Source: Hyella patelloides LEGE 07179 | GTDB taxonomy: Bacteria > Cyanobacteriota > Cyanobacteriia > Cyanobacteriales > Xenococcaceae | Assembly: GCF_900659865.1 (NCBI RefSeq) | Contig: NZ_LR213794.1 | Coordinates: 1 to 40,071, forward strand | Length of the DNA: 40,071 nt | Reading direction: 5' to 3' | In this document: positions 7,755 to 16,851 of the stretch, piece by piece | Position numbering within the stretch: position 1 is the stretch's first letter | Layout of the letters: each line of letters opens with the position of its first letter | Translations under genes and position numbers: made by a program | The notes under the pieces: model-generated | Seen by the model: only the letters and a program-made list of their open reading frames with translations | The model's database searches: none | What the model was told of the DNA's origin: nothing

Positions 7755-8733
7755 AGATTTCCCCTTGTTCAAAGATCCCCATCTGGCGGAACTTGCTATA
7801 GCGTAGCTTTCTTCTTGCTTCTGGGGTCATCGCAGAAAGTTTTTCGATGCTTTCCCGCAAATTCTGTTTTAGAGTAGCTGCTGCTTCTAAAGGTTCTGAA
7901 TGCGCTCCACTGGCAGGTTCTGTAAGTATTCGGTCGATTAAACCAAGTTCTTTTAAATCCCTGGAGGTTATTTTTAATGCTGAGGCTGCTTGTCCTGATT
8001 TTTTCGCATCTTTCCACAAAATAGCAGCACAGGCTTCGGGACTAGCTACGGTGTAAACAGAATGTTCAAACATGAAAAGATGATCTGCCACACCAATACC
8101 CAATGCTCCCCCAGAACCTCCTTCACCAATTACGGTAGTGATAATGGGGACATCGTAACTAAACATCTGTCGCAAATTATAAGCGATCGCTTCTCCCTGC
8201 CCTAATTTTTCCGCATCAACCCCCGCCCAAGCTCCTGGGGTATCGATAAAAGTAACGATCGGCATTCCAAACTTGTTAGCATGATTCATCAGACGCAGAG
8301 CTTTACGATATCCTCCTGGGGTTGCCATACCAAAATTCCGAGCTACATTATCTTTGGTATCTCGACCCTTTTGATGACCTAACATGACTACTGGTTTGCC
8401 ATTAAGCCTTGCTATACCACCGACTAAAGCAGGATCGTCAGAACCTCCGCGATCGCCATGTAGTTCGATCCATTCCTCAGTAATGGCTTGAATATAATCT
8501 AAAGTGCTGGGACGACGAGGGTGACGAGCTAGTTGCAGTCTTTGAGCAGGGGTGAGGCTACTGAATATTTCTTGGCGTAAAACATTTGCTCTAGCTTCTA
8601 GTTGAGCGATTTCTTCAGAAACATCTACTTGGTTTTCATCAGCTAATTCTCGAATTTGTTGAATTCGTGCTTCTAGCTCACACAAGGGCTTTTCAAAATC
8701 CAATAAGAAGTTTCTGCGCTCTGTTTTGGGCAT
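7750..8733 (-). CDS. accA: Acetyl-CoA carboxylase carboxyltransferase subunit alpha
   Basis: Together with AccD it transfers the carboxyl group from biotin carboxyl carrier protein to acetyl-CoA, making malonyl-CoA for fatty acids. The 327-residue protein carries the family blocks [74 protein letters not shown] and [15 protein letters not shown]. It begins [15 protein letters not shown], as cyanobacterial AccA does. The last residues (IFEQGEIS) differ from what I recall of other cyanobacteria (family ends near GVFTEVA). The TGA stop at 7750-7752 lies inside the terminal sequence of the TnpB element, so the element seems to supply the stop. accD is also in this window, but 17 kb away. Confidence 0.95.
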   Translation of the reverse strand: MPKTERRNFLLDFEKPLCELEARIQQIRELADENQVDVSEEIAQLEARANVLRQEIFSSLTPAQRLQLARHPRRPSTLDYIQAITEEWIELHGDRGGSDDPALVGGIARLNGKPVVMLGHQKGRDTKDNVARNFGMATPGGYRKALRLMNHANKFGMPIVTFIDTPGAWAGVDAEKLGQGEAIAYNLRQMFSYDVPIITTVIGEGGSGGALGIGVADHLFMFEHSVYTVASPEACAAILWKDAKKSGQAASALKITSRDLKELGLIDRILTEPASGAHSEPLEAAATLKQNLRESIEKLSAMTPEARRKLRYSKFRQMGIFEQGEIS

Positions 8734-8852
8734 AGCTCGTAATTTTTTTCAAGAGAGAGTACCAACAGTTTCTTATTATGCTCTATTACGTAATCGTTTA
8801 TGAAAATATTGCATTTTTAATATTTATATACTACTAATCAATAACAACTCAA

Positions 8853-11102
8853 TCATATTTGAGCTACTTTAATGGCATTAATTTGAGGATTGCGGTCAAA
8901 TAAAACTTTAGGTCGTAATAAAATTTTAAATAAGAGCCATACCGAAGCAAGTTCTCCTGGGGTATTTTTTTTCTTCCATTGACCAGGACGACAGAATAAA
9001 AGAGTCACTAACTGTCTTTGTTGTTCTGGGGTTAGGGGGTCAAATTTGATATGAGCTTTTAAGAAATCTTCGCAGGGACTAACATTAGTTATCTGTCCTG
9101 ATAAAATAATATTGTCTTCAAGAATTGTTAGCTCAATAGGAATAGTTTCTCCTTTACTTAAGCGAGGAATTTCTGCTTGAGTTAAAGAGATATCAGCACC
9201 TACTTCAGAAATAAGTGTGGTAATCCCAAAAAAATCTTGGTTTGTGATTTCTTTTACTTTAATTTTTACCGTTCTTCTGAGATTAAACCATTCATTCAAA
9301 TCTGGTTTAGGTACATCTAATAAAATCAATAGTGCTGCACCAATAGTAATCAGGTTATAACTACTCCAAATCCAACCCAAGCCTAATCCTCTCACGTGTT
9401 CTAAGCTATAAGTATATTCACCATTCATTTCAGCTATCCAACAAGCACTTAAATTAGCCCATAGACTATAGGCAGTAAAAGTAAATAGTACAAGTAAGGG
9501 TAAGGCTAATTTCCAGTTAAAATTAAAGCGATCGCTTTTAGTCCCTTTAGGTGTTACTTTAAAACCTTTAGAGAAGGGATTAAGAATCACTTGAACTACT
9601 GTTAAAGCTAAAGGAAAAGCTAATACTAAACCATAAATCCCTGAAAGAATAGCAGAACGCGATCGATAATTTAACCAAGAAAAAACTGTTATTTGGATAA
9701 TATAATAGGGCAAAAAGAAATATAAAATTTCATCTGTAGTAGCCCTAATAGGAATAATATTTAAGAAAGCATAGGCTAAAGGCATCAATAAGAAAAAGAC
9801 GCTAGCAATACTAGTAAACCAATGTAATAAACCTTCTAAATGAGCTAATCTTTGTAGAATATTTAAGCCAGGAATTGTTAAAGGGTTAGATTTAATAAAA
9901 AAGGCTTGTAATGTACCTCTTGCCCAACGTAATCTTTGGGTAGCATGGGCAGATATATTTTCGGCTGCTAATCCCGCGCTTAATTTTTCATCAAGATAAA
10001 CTAAACGATAACCTTTCGCTGATAATCTAATTCCTGTGAAGTAATCTTCACTTAAAGAATCAGTAACAAAACCACCGATAGATTCTAAAGCTTTGCGTCT
10101 GACAAGGAAAGATGTTCCCGAACAAACTACACTACCTGCTCCATCTTTAATCGGTTGTAATTGGCGATAGAATACTTCTTCTTCAGGAGTTAAAATATCT
10201 TCTAAGCCTAAATTACGAGCTATAGGATCGACATTATAAAAACTTTGAGGAGTTTGCACTAAAGCCACTGTTTTATCTTGAAAGAAGCCTAAAGTACGAT
10301 GTAAAAAGTTTTTGGTAGGTATAAAATCTGCATCAAAAATAACAATAAACTCTCCCTTAGTATGAGGGATAGTATAGTTTAAATTTCCTGCTTTAGCATG
10401 GTCGTTATGGGGACGAGTCCGATATTCGCAACCTAATTCTGCTGCTAACTGTTCGATATCTGGTCTTCTAGTATCGTCTAATAAATAAACTGTTTTATTG
10501 CCATAATCAATTGCCTGACAACCAATAATAGTCCGTTTTAAAATAAAAGCTGGTTCATCATAAGTGGGAATTAAAATATCAACACTAGGGTTAAAAGTAC
10601 CATCAATAACTTGTACTGATACACTATTTGCTTCTCTTTGACGATTTTTAACTCGTAACATCAAAAATAGCTGCAAACTACTATTAAAAAGAGTAAACAT
10701 CTCTAGAGAAAATAAAGCAATACTAAAAGTTCCATTAAGAGGAGAACTAAGATTTAAAGTAGAAAGCGATCGCCATGAAACATAGTAAATAGTTAAACCC
10801 AATAAAATAGCAATTACTATGGCTCTAGACCATGTTTGCGGTTCGGGAGAAACTTTAGTAATAATAATAGCTATTAAAAAGAAAAAAACAGTAGGAGCAA
10901 GTAAAAAACGACTCATCACCATAGGGGCTTCTACCCACATAGGTGGTTGTTGCTGTAATGAGTTTAAGTAAGCAAAAATATCTGCAATTTGTCCTACTCC
11001 CGCAGCCCATAACAAAGCTACAATAGCAGCTAAAAAAATAATTCCCAATAAAACTAAAGTAGCTATTTTCGGCTGTATGGTTTTTGCTTTTGCTTGTTGC
11101 AT
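8853..11102 (-). CDS. Cellulose synthase-like GT2 glycosyltransferase with PilZ domain (BcsA type)
   Basis: A 749-residue membrane glycosyltransferase. It has TM segments near residues 12-35, 65-82, 93-110 and 125-150, then the cytoplasmic GT2 domain with DD209-210 (LLDD), D257-x-D259 (IFDADF), SED351-353 and QRLRW 389-393. These are the full processive-synthase set (D, DxD, TED-like, Q-x-x-RW). More TM segments lie at about 425-590. A PilZ domain follows at about 605-700. Its RxxxR motif reads RRTVK (609-613) and the second motif reads LISEVG (630-635), so c-di-GMP binding residues are only partly kept. It likely makes cellulose or another beta-glucan. No bcsB, bcsZ or hlyD-like partner gene is adjacent. 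The NADAR gene upstream would end a few bases before its ATG. Confidence 0.9.
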   Translation of the reverse strand: MQQAKAKTIQPKIATLVLLGIIFLAAIVALLWAAGVGQIADIFAYLNSLQQQPPMWVEAPMVMSRFLLAPTVFFFLIAIIITKVSPEPQTWSRAIVIAILLGLTIYYVSWRSLSTLNLSSPLNGTFSIALFSLEMFTLFNSSLQLFLMLRVKNRQREANSVSVQVIDGTFNPSVDILIPTYDEPAFILKRTIIGCQAIDYGNKTVYLLDDTRRPDIEQLAAELGCEYRTRPHNDHAKAGNLNYTIPHTKGEFIVIFDADFIPTKNFLHRTLGFFQDKTVALVQTPQSFYNVDPIARNLGLEDILTPEEEVFYRQLQPIKDGAGSVVCSGTSFLVRRKALESIGGFVTDSLSEDYFTGIRLSAKGYRLVYLDEKLSAGLAAENISAHATQRLRWARGTLQAFFIKSNPLTIPGLNILQRLAHLEGLLHWFTSIASVFFLLMPLAYAFLNIIPIRATTDEILYFFLPYYIIQITVFSWLNYRSRSAILSGIYGLVLAFPLALTVVQVILNPFSKGFKVTPKGTKSDRFNFNWKLALPLLVLFTFTAYSLWANLSACWIAEMNGEYTYSLEHVRGLGLGWIWSSYNLITIGAALLILLDVPKPDLNEWFNLRRTVKIKVKEITNQDFFGITTLISEVGADISLTQAEIPRLSKGETIPIELTILEDNIILSGQITNVSPCEDFLKAHIKFDPLTPEQQRQLVTLLFCRPGQWKKKNTPGELASVWLLFKILLRPKVLFDRNPQINAIKVAQI

Positions 11103-11154
11103 ATCTCTTAAATATTCTGCTTAATTTCTACTCTTACTTGTACTAATATTTCGC

Positions 11155-11556
11155 CTAATTTATTTTTCCACTACCATCTTTACCACAGCCCCAGTAATAA
11201 TCTATGGGGGAGTTTTCGACAATTAATTGTTCCCCTGTATCTAGTAAAATTTTTTGGATATCTTGATGGGTTTGAAATTTACTCAAGACTGCTTGATACA
11301 TGATGTCATCTTTTACTTGTTCCCAATCTTGTCTCAGAGGATATTTGCGACTTCTCCCCATTTTAGCTGCTTCCTTGGGAGCTTTAACTGTTTGTATTTT
11401 CTTAAACCAATCAACATTAGTACTTATAAACTTTTGAGCTTGAAAATAATGTTCACTGGTATACCACCAACAGCTATCTAGTTCAAAACCATGAGCCGAG
11501 AAGTTAGAAAAGCAACCATAAGGCTGCTCTCGCGCACTGTAGAAATAAATAGTCAT
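11155..11556 (-). pseudogene. NADAR-family protein (YbiA-like), C-terminus lost by one-base frameshift
   Basis: The 133-residue frame matches NADAR proteins, N-glycosidases that act on riboflavin-pathway intermediates or ADP-ribose-related substrates. The signs are YFYSAREQPYGCFSNFS, WWYTSEHYFQAQKF, AAKMGRS and the near-terminal YYWGCGKDGSGK. The family normally continues GKNxLGxILMxVR. Here the frame reads GSGKIN and stops. Adding one A to the A5 run (11163-11167 on the plus strand) gives GKNKLGEILVQVRVEIK and a stop at 11108-11110, six bases before the bcsA-like ATG. So the missing end is present in the next frame. This is either a real recent mutation, a sequencing error in a homopolymer, or slippage. 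The core active-site region is intact. Confidence 0.8.
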
Positions 11557-11703
11557 ATCCTTGAGCTTAAATTAATTACTGATATCTCAGAAAAATTACG
11601 ATCGAGTAAAAGTAGTAGGGCTGCTGCAAAATTGTACACCCTATCTATTGAGTTTGCGATCGAGTAACAGTTAATTAACTATTATTTATTTTTGAATTGA
11701 TAA

Positions 11704-11991
11704 TTACTTTTTCTCTTTCTTTCGATCCAATCTGAAGAAAAATATCATCAAAGCTACAACGCCGACTTGTAAAGCAAAATTTGGCACATCACGAGCTAAA
11801 TCTTGTCCTGCTGCAATTCTCGCTAAAAAAGTTAATGCACCGATAAATCCCGATGCGCCAAAACCTATATACAAAAACTTTCTTAATCCTCTATAGGGTG
11901 CTTTAGCTTCTGCTTTTAGTCTGGCATATTTTTCAGGAGATATTTTAGCTTTTTGTTGACGCATCTTATCGCGATCGGAAAAATCTACCAT
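11704..11991 (-). CDS. DUF3493 small membrane protein (LPA1-tail-like)
   Basis: A 95-residue protein from the ATG at 11991 (MVDFSDRDKMRQQKAKISPE). The frame also opens at 12030, adding 13 residues that look non-coding (SFQSKFFLKT). After a charged N-terminal region ending APYRGLRKFLY there are two membrane segments, about residues 41-59 (IGFGASGFIGALTFLARIA) and 70-85 (FALQVGVVALMIFFF), then a basic tail RLDRKKEKK. This matches DUF3493, conserved in cyanobacteria and present in the C-terminal part of the plant photosystem II assembly factor LPA1/REP27. A thylakoid assembly role is inferred from that homology, not shown here. Confidence 0.75.
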   Translation of the reverse strand: MVDFSDRDKMRQQKAKISPEKYARLKAEAKAPYRGLRKFLYIGFGASGFIGALTFLARIAAGQDLARDVPNFALQVGVVALMIFFFRLDRKKEKK

Positions 11992-12165
11992 TGTTTTTAG
12001 GAAAAATTTTGATTGAAATGATTGTATCAACAGGGTTAATAAATTGTCTGCTTCTATTATTTTTGCCCATCCGACAATTACTAATTTCTGAGACTTCCGA
12101 TTTAAACACCGAGCAAAATTCTTCGCAAACCTGCTAAAAGCATCGGAAAAGGCATTTCGTCATCC

Positions 12166-12618
12166 GTGATGGCTATTTTAAAGCTAGGACGTACAATTAT
12201 ACGTGAAGGATTAGATCGTATCAGTATTAGGGCGATCGCTCAAGAACTTGGTTCTACCACGGGTGTTGTTACCCATTATTTCCGCAACAAAGACGAACTG
12301 ACGCTGTTTGTTCTAGAACGAGTGTTTGAAAATCTCTTCAATGATATGGAAGCTTGCATCAAAGGTAAAAAAGGTCTTGAGAGATTGGATCAAATGATGT
12401 TAGCAGCATTGCCTCTTAAACCTGATGGACTTCAAGGCTGGCAAATTTGGATTGCCTTTCTAGGATATGCGATCGGACGCAAGAAGTTAGCTGGGGAGCA
12501 TCAAAAACGTTATCATTCTTTGCATCAAATTATTTGCCGAGAGTTGGTTGATTTACAAAAAAGGGAGCTACTTAAATGCGATCGTGCAACGCCTCACTTC
12601 GTGAGATCGCCTTCTTAG
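12166..12618 (+). pseudogene. TetR-family regulator, shortened at both ends, probably decaying
   Basis: A 150-residue TetR-like protein. The DNA-binding domain is clear: LDRISIRAIAQELGSTTGVVTHYFRNKDEL has the turn and the YFxxKxEL hallmark. The body (LERVFENLFNDMEACIKGKKGLERLDQMM...WQIWIAFLGYAIGRKKL) is BetI-like. Typical members have 190-200 residues. Here about 40 C-terminal residues are missing: after LQKRELLK the frame runs into a HIP1-containing hairpin (12578-12610) and stops. At the 5' end the frame stays open to 12106 but has no ATG before the GTG at 12166, leaving helix 1 short. A short functional form is possible. Decay is more likely. Confidence 0.65.
12578..12610. repeat. HIP1-type palindrome at the end of the TetR frame
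   Basis: GCGATC (12578-12583) can pair with ATCGC (12606-12610), enclosing CTCAC-TTC-GTGAG (12593-12605). A similar GCGATCGCACTCTGCGCTTC... GAGCGATC block lies at 14373-14406 after lysA. It looks like a small insertion that replaced the end of the TetR gene. Confidence 0.5.
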
Positions 12619-12883
12619 CCAGCAAAACTATTCGCGTAGTGTCTTTGTGAAACAGGATATTTTACCTGGGATAGATTAGTTAGAGTAAAGATTCCATGTA
12701 GACTGGTATCATGGGCTAACTTATACCAAATCAAAAAATGCTTGCCACACATAGATAAAATACAATTCAAGAGTAATGTGGTTATTGCCTACACTACAAT
12801 TTATCTGTTGCATTCTTGCTTCTAATTGGTATTATTACCCGATTCAATAAAATCAAACATAATATAATTTAGTTACCAACACT

Positions 12884-14293
12884 ATGCTCTCGACAGAACG
12901 CAGCTTAGAAAACTCTGGACTTCGTTATTTACCCCAAGTTGATGATTTGAGTAATCCTCCTTCTCCCAATCAACAATTATTACCTTTAACCGCAAAAGTT
13001 AATCAGAAAGATCATCTAGAGATTGGAGGCTGCGATGTTCAGCTTTTGGTAGAGCGATTTGGGACTCCTCTCTACATTTTGGATGAGTTTTCTTTAAGAA
13101 CAGCTTGTCGTCAGTACCGCGATAATTTCAAGGATTATTATAGTGGTGATTCTCTAGTAATATATGCTTCTAAGGCTTGGAGTTGTCTAGCAGTATGCAA
13201 CATCATTAACAGTGAAGGTTTAGGATTTGATGTCGTTTCTGGCGGTGAACTATATACGACTTTGCAAGCAGGAGTTAATCCAGATAAAATTTATTTTCAC
13301 GGCAATAACAAATCTGCCACAGAATTAGAATTTGCGGTGGAAACTGGCTGCAAAATTATTGTTGATAACTGGTTAGAATTAAAAACTTTAACAGAAATCG
13401 CCCCAGCGAAAAGCGAAACTCCTGTAGAGATTTTATTACGCTTGACTCCTGGGATTGAATGTCATACCCACGAATATATTCGCACAGGACACTTAGATAG
13501 TAAGTTTGGTTTTGATCCCAACCAAATAGAGGAAGTATTCAAATTTGTTAGCCAACAAAAAGCAATCAAATGTCTTGGTTTACACGCTCATATTGGTTCG
13601 CAAATTTTTGAACTTCAACCTCATCAAGATTTACCAGAAGTCTTAGCTCAATGGTTGAAAAAAGCCCAAGAATATAACTTACCAATACAAACCTTAAATG
13701 TAGGTGGTGGTTTAGGTATTCGTTATACAGAATCTGACGATCCACCAAGTATCGCCGAGTGGGTAAAAATCGTAGCTGAAGCCGTGGAAAAAGCTTGTAA
13801 GCGTTATGATTTGCCTTTACCTCAGTTAATTGCTGAACCTGGTCGTTCTTTAATTGGTTCTTCTTGTGTAACTGCTTATACAGTGGGTGGTAGTAAAGAA
13901 GTTCCTGAAATTCGTAATTACATTTCAGTAGATGGGGGAATGTCTGATAATCCTCGTCCGATTACTTACGAGTCTTTATATCGCTGCGTCATTGCCAATA
14001 AAATGTCCGCAGACTTTACTGAAAAAGTCACTGTAGCAGGAAAACACTGTGAATCAGGAGATGTGGTGATCGAAGATGCCACTCTCCCGAAAACTGATGC
14101 AGGAGATATCTTGGTCGTTACAGCCACAGGAGCATATAATTACAGTATGGCATCCAACTATAATCGCATTGGCAGACCCGCAGCCGTAGTAGTTAACCAA
14201 GGGGAAGCTAATTTAATTATAGAAAGAGAAACCTATCAGCATTTGATTAATCGCGATCGCTTACCAGAAAGATTGGTAAACTCAGCAAACTAG
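12884..14293 (+). CDS. lysA: Diaminopimelate decarboxylase
   Basis: Decarboxylates meso-diaminopimelate to L-lysine, the last lysine step, using pyridoxal phosphate. The 469-residue length fits cyanobacterial LysA, which has a longer N-terminus (here about 45 variable residues). Fold-III PLP enzyme motifs: YASKAWSC with the Schiff-base lysine K97, DVVSGGE, FHGNNKS, HAHIGSQI, LNVGGGLGIRY, and EPGRSL for phosphate binding. HCESGDVV supplies the second-subunit cysteine, and GAYNYSMASNYN follows. The gene is followed on the same strand by cdaA (162 bp) and uppS, an order I know from other cyanobacteria. Its diaminopimelate substrate is also a peptidoglycan building block, in keeping with uppS nearby. 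Confidence 0.96.
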   Translation: MLSTERSLENSGLRYLPQVDDLSNPPSPNQQLLPLTAKVNQKDHLEIGGCDVQLLVERFGTPLYILDEFSLRTACRQYRDNFKDYYSGDSLVIYASKAWSCLAVCNIINSEGLGFDVVSGGELYTTLQAGVNPDKIYFHGNNKSATELEFAVETGCKIIVDNWLELKTLTEIAPAKSETPVEILLRLTPGIECHTHEYIRTGHLDSKFGFDPNQIEEVFKFVSQQKAIKCLGLHAHIGSQIFELQPHQDLPEVLAQWLKKAQEYNLPIQTLNVGGGLGIRYTESDDPPSIAEWVKIVAEAVEKACKRYDLPLPQLIAEPGRSLIGSSCVTAYTVGGSKEVPEIRNYISVDGGMSDNPRPITYESLYRCVIANKMSADFTEKVTVAGKHCESGDVVIEDATLPKTDAGDILVVTATGAYNYSMASNYNRIGRPAAVVVNQGEANLIIERETYQHLINRDRLPERLVNSAN

Positions 14294-14455
14294 GTTAGCA
14301 TCTAGGTTAGAATCATCATGGATTCTGAAAACTAAATTAAAGCGAAATTGTCAAGCTATTGATTTTAGTCAAGGCGATCGCACTCTGCGCTTCGCCACGA
14401 GCGATCTCGCTCAATACTGCACACCCAATAATTTGTCCCTGAACCCCCAAAAATA

Positions 14456-15367
14456 ATGTCATTGTCGGGTTTTGTTCCTGACCTTAGTAGGATTCCTTCC
14501 TGGCTTCCCAATAGCATCGATCTCATTCTTGTTTTAGCCTTGAGTTATGCCCTTCTCCTAGTTATTGGAGAGGGAGAGCGTCGCAGTCTGTGGACAGTCA
14601 GAGGTTTTATCATCCTCATGCTAGCTACAGTGGTCAGCAAAAAATTACAATTAGTTTTACTAGGATTTTTACTAGAAAAATTGGTTCTTGGTGCTGCTGT
14701 TGCGATGGCAGTTATTTTTCAATCCCAATTTCGCCGTTTTCTGGAACAATTGGGAAGGGGAGAAATTTTACAAATTTTTAAATCTTCCAGAAGACCTAGT
14801 TATCAATCTGATAGTGCAGTAGAAAAAATTGTGGAAGCAGTCAAGCAGTTATCGCAAAATAGGACAGGAGCATTGATGTTACTAGAAACTGCTGGTTCTC
14901 TGGAAGCTGAAGATTTTGTCTCTCCTGGTGTAGTCTTAAATGCAGAAGTTTCTAAAGAAATCTTGCAAACTATTTTTCAGACTTCCACACTCTTACATGA
15001 TGGTGCAGTGGTAATTAATGGTTCTCGCATTGTCTCGGCTGCTGCTATCTTACCTTTATCCGAAAGAACTGCTTCCCGCCAATTGGGGACTCGCCACCGT
15101 GCAGCAATGGGAGTTACCGAAAGAATTGATAAGTGTATTTGCATTGTAGTATCAGAAGAAACAGGTTCAATTTCTTTAGCAGAAAAAGGAATCTTAAATC
15201 GACCCTTAACCAGTAGTAAACTAAAAGAGCTATTACAAGCGAAATTTGCTCCGACTGTGGAAGCAGATGCGGTTCGTCTAAGTCGTAAAATTGGTTTTCA
15301 AGGCAAAATCATCTTACAGCGTCTTTTACGCTTGCCATTTCTGCCGACTCCCCAGGATAAAAAGTAA
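14456..15367 (+). CDS. cdaA: Diadenylate cyclase (c-di-AMP synthase)
   Basis: Makes cyclic di-AMP from two ATP. The 303-residue protein has membrane segments near residues 21-37, 49-62 and 64-87, then a short coiled linker and the DAC domain (about 115-275). The catalytic motifs are intact: DGA at 182-184 (LLHDGAVVINGSRI) and RHR at 213-215 (GTRHRAAMGV), with SEETGSISLAEKG after them. This is the membrane CdaA type. The usual partners cdaR and glmM are not adjacent. In cyanobacteria c-di-AMP has been linked to osmotic and potassium control and to day-night survival. Lying between lysA and uppS, it may be co-expressed with wall-precursor enzymes (inference). uppS starts 36 bp downstream. Confidence 0.95.
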   Translation: MSLSGFVPDLSRIPSWLPNSIDLILVLALSYALLLVIGEGERRSLWTVRGFIILMLATVVSKKLQLVLLGFLLEKLVLGAAVAMAVIFQSQFRRFLEQLGRGEILQIFKSSRRPSYQSDSAVEKIVEAVKQLSQNRTGALMLLETAGSLEAEDFVSPGVVLNAEVSKEILQTIFQTSTLLHDGAVVINGSRIVSAAAILPLSERTASRQLGTRHRAAMGVTERIDKCICIVVSEETGSISLAEKGILNRPLTSSKLKELLQAKFAPTVEADAVRLSRKIGFQGKIILQRLLRLPFLPTPQDKK

Positions 15368-15403
15368 ATTGAGATTTATTGATATTCATATTTATAATTA
15401 CCC

Positions 15404-16159
15404 ATGAGCCTTGAGCCAATTGCTTTACAACAATTACCTAAAGATTTAGATTTACAACGCTTACCACAACACGTAGCGGTAATTATGGATGGTAATGGTC
15501 GTTGGGCAAAAAATAGAGGAAGACCCAGAATTATGGGTCATCAAAAAGGTGTTGATATCCTAAAAAATCTCCTATACTGTTGTCGAGATTGGGGAGTACC
15601 TGCTTTAACTGCCTATGCTTTTTCTACGGAAAATTGGGGTAGACCTTCAGAAGAAGTAGAATTTTTGATGACTCTATTTGAAAGAGTTTTACGCCGAGAA
15701 TTAGAAGAAATGATGGCGGAAAATGTCCGTATTCGTTTTGTGGGTAATTTAGAAAAGTTACCTCAATCATTGCAATCAGAAATTGCTAAAGCAATGCAAG
15801 ATACTGAGGCAAATTCGGGTATTCAGTTTACCGTAGCAACCAATTATGGTGGTCGAGAAGAAATTGTGCAAGCCTGTAGGGCGATTGCTTCAAAAGTGGA
15901 ACAGGGCTACATACAAGCAACAGATATCGACGAAGATTTATTTGAACAGCATCTTTATACCAAAGGTTTACACCATCCTGATTTACTAATTCGTACCAGT
16001 GGAGAAATGCGTATTAGTAACTTTTTGCTCTGGCAGATGGCTTATGCTGAAATTTACGTTACAGACACTTTATGGCCCGACTTTGACCGTAGTGAATTTC
16101 ATCGGGCTTTGTTGGCTTATCAAAAAAGAGATCGTCGCTTTGGAAGAGTGAACATATAA
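15404..16159 (+). CDS. uppS: Isoprenyl transferase (undecaprenyl diphosphate synthase)
   Basis: A cis-prenyltransferase that extends farnesyl diphosphate with isopentenyl diphosphate to the C55 lipid carrier for peptidoglycan and surface glycans. At 251 residues it is full length. Motifs: [13 protein letters not shown] with catalytic D29, [33 protein letters not shown], and the C-terminal [23 protein letters not shown] followed by LWPDF. The start ATG at 15404 precedes a variable about 20-residue lead. It is the last gene of the lysA-cdaA-uppS string. No clear terminator was found after it. Confidence 0.96.
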   Translation: MSLEPIALQQLPKDLDLQRLPQHVAVIMDGNGRWAKNRGRPRIMGHQKGVDILKNLLYCCRDWGVPALTAYAFSTENWGRPSEEVEFLMTLFERVLRRELEEMMAENVRIRFVGNLEKLPQSLQSEIAKAMQDTEANSGIQFTVATNYGGREEIVQACRAIASKVEQGYIQATDIDEDLFEQHLYTKGLHHPDLLIRTSGEMRISNFLLWQMAYAEIYVTDTLWPDFDRSEFHRALLAYQKRDRRFGRVNI

Positions 16160-16851
16160 GCTCTCAATTGAAAAGGCAAGAGAAAAAACAATCAAGAGAG
16201 ACAATAAATAAGCAATAAAAAATAGCCAAAAATAGCCCATACTATTGTTAAATGAGCTTCTAGGTGCAAAGATTGTTGCTCGAAAATAGTGTTGCCAATA
16301 TTGGGGAATGAAATAATTATCATCCCTCTTTGATAACTTTGGGGCAAAATTTTTCGTAAAGTCCTTTCAAAGCTTGTAAAAAATGGTTCTGGCAATGAGT
16401 ATTTAATATGTCGCTCTAACTATTGATTAGACAGCAAAATTCTGTATATGCACCCTATGCGGGATGTTATGTTATCCAGAAATTTTCTAGATATCATACT
16501 TTGGTTTAGGCTGCGCTATATTTAACCTCAACTATCCCAACTACAAACCGATCTTCAATATATGCGATCGCTATAACAAAATTTTACATTAGTCCCTGAT
16601 TACTTAGAGCTATTTTCTAAAGCCTTAACCCTTGCTTAATTTAAGGTTTCCGTAATTATTACTAGACAATCTACGCATAAACTCAGAGTCTATTTTGTCT
16701 CAAATAATCTGAATTGTGCTGTAACTTAAAGTACAATTACACCTCACAGCTTTAATCTTAAACACAATTAAAGTTTCTTTATAACTCTCGCACAAATTCT
16801 AATTGTGGAGTGGTTAAAATCACGTAAATCTAAGAAAGTTGACGGATAATT
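16160..16851. other. Long intergenic region before urtA
   Basis: 692 bp without a gene I can support. A 67-codon minus-strand frame at 16192-16395 has a hydrophobic end but no family features. The right third holds the urtA promoter with an NtcA box. The rest is AT-rich with no strong hairpin. Confidence 0.5.
16721..16758 (+). promoter_or_regulatory. NtcA-activated promoter of urtA
   Basis: GTAACTTAAAGTAC at 16721-16734 is an exact GTA-N8-TAC NtcA site. A TAATCT -10 candidate lies at 16753-16758, 18 bases later, slightly closer than the usual 20-24. Control of urea uptake by the nitrogen regulator NtcA is known for cyanobacterial urt genes, so the site fits the gene 94 bp downstream. Confidence 0.7.

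Noticed and set aside
16192..16395. 67-codon minus-strand frame between uppS and urtA
   Set aside because: Hydrophobic end only. It has no family signature and no ribosome binding site.
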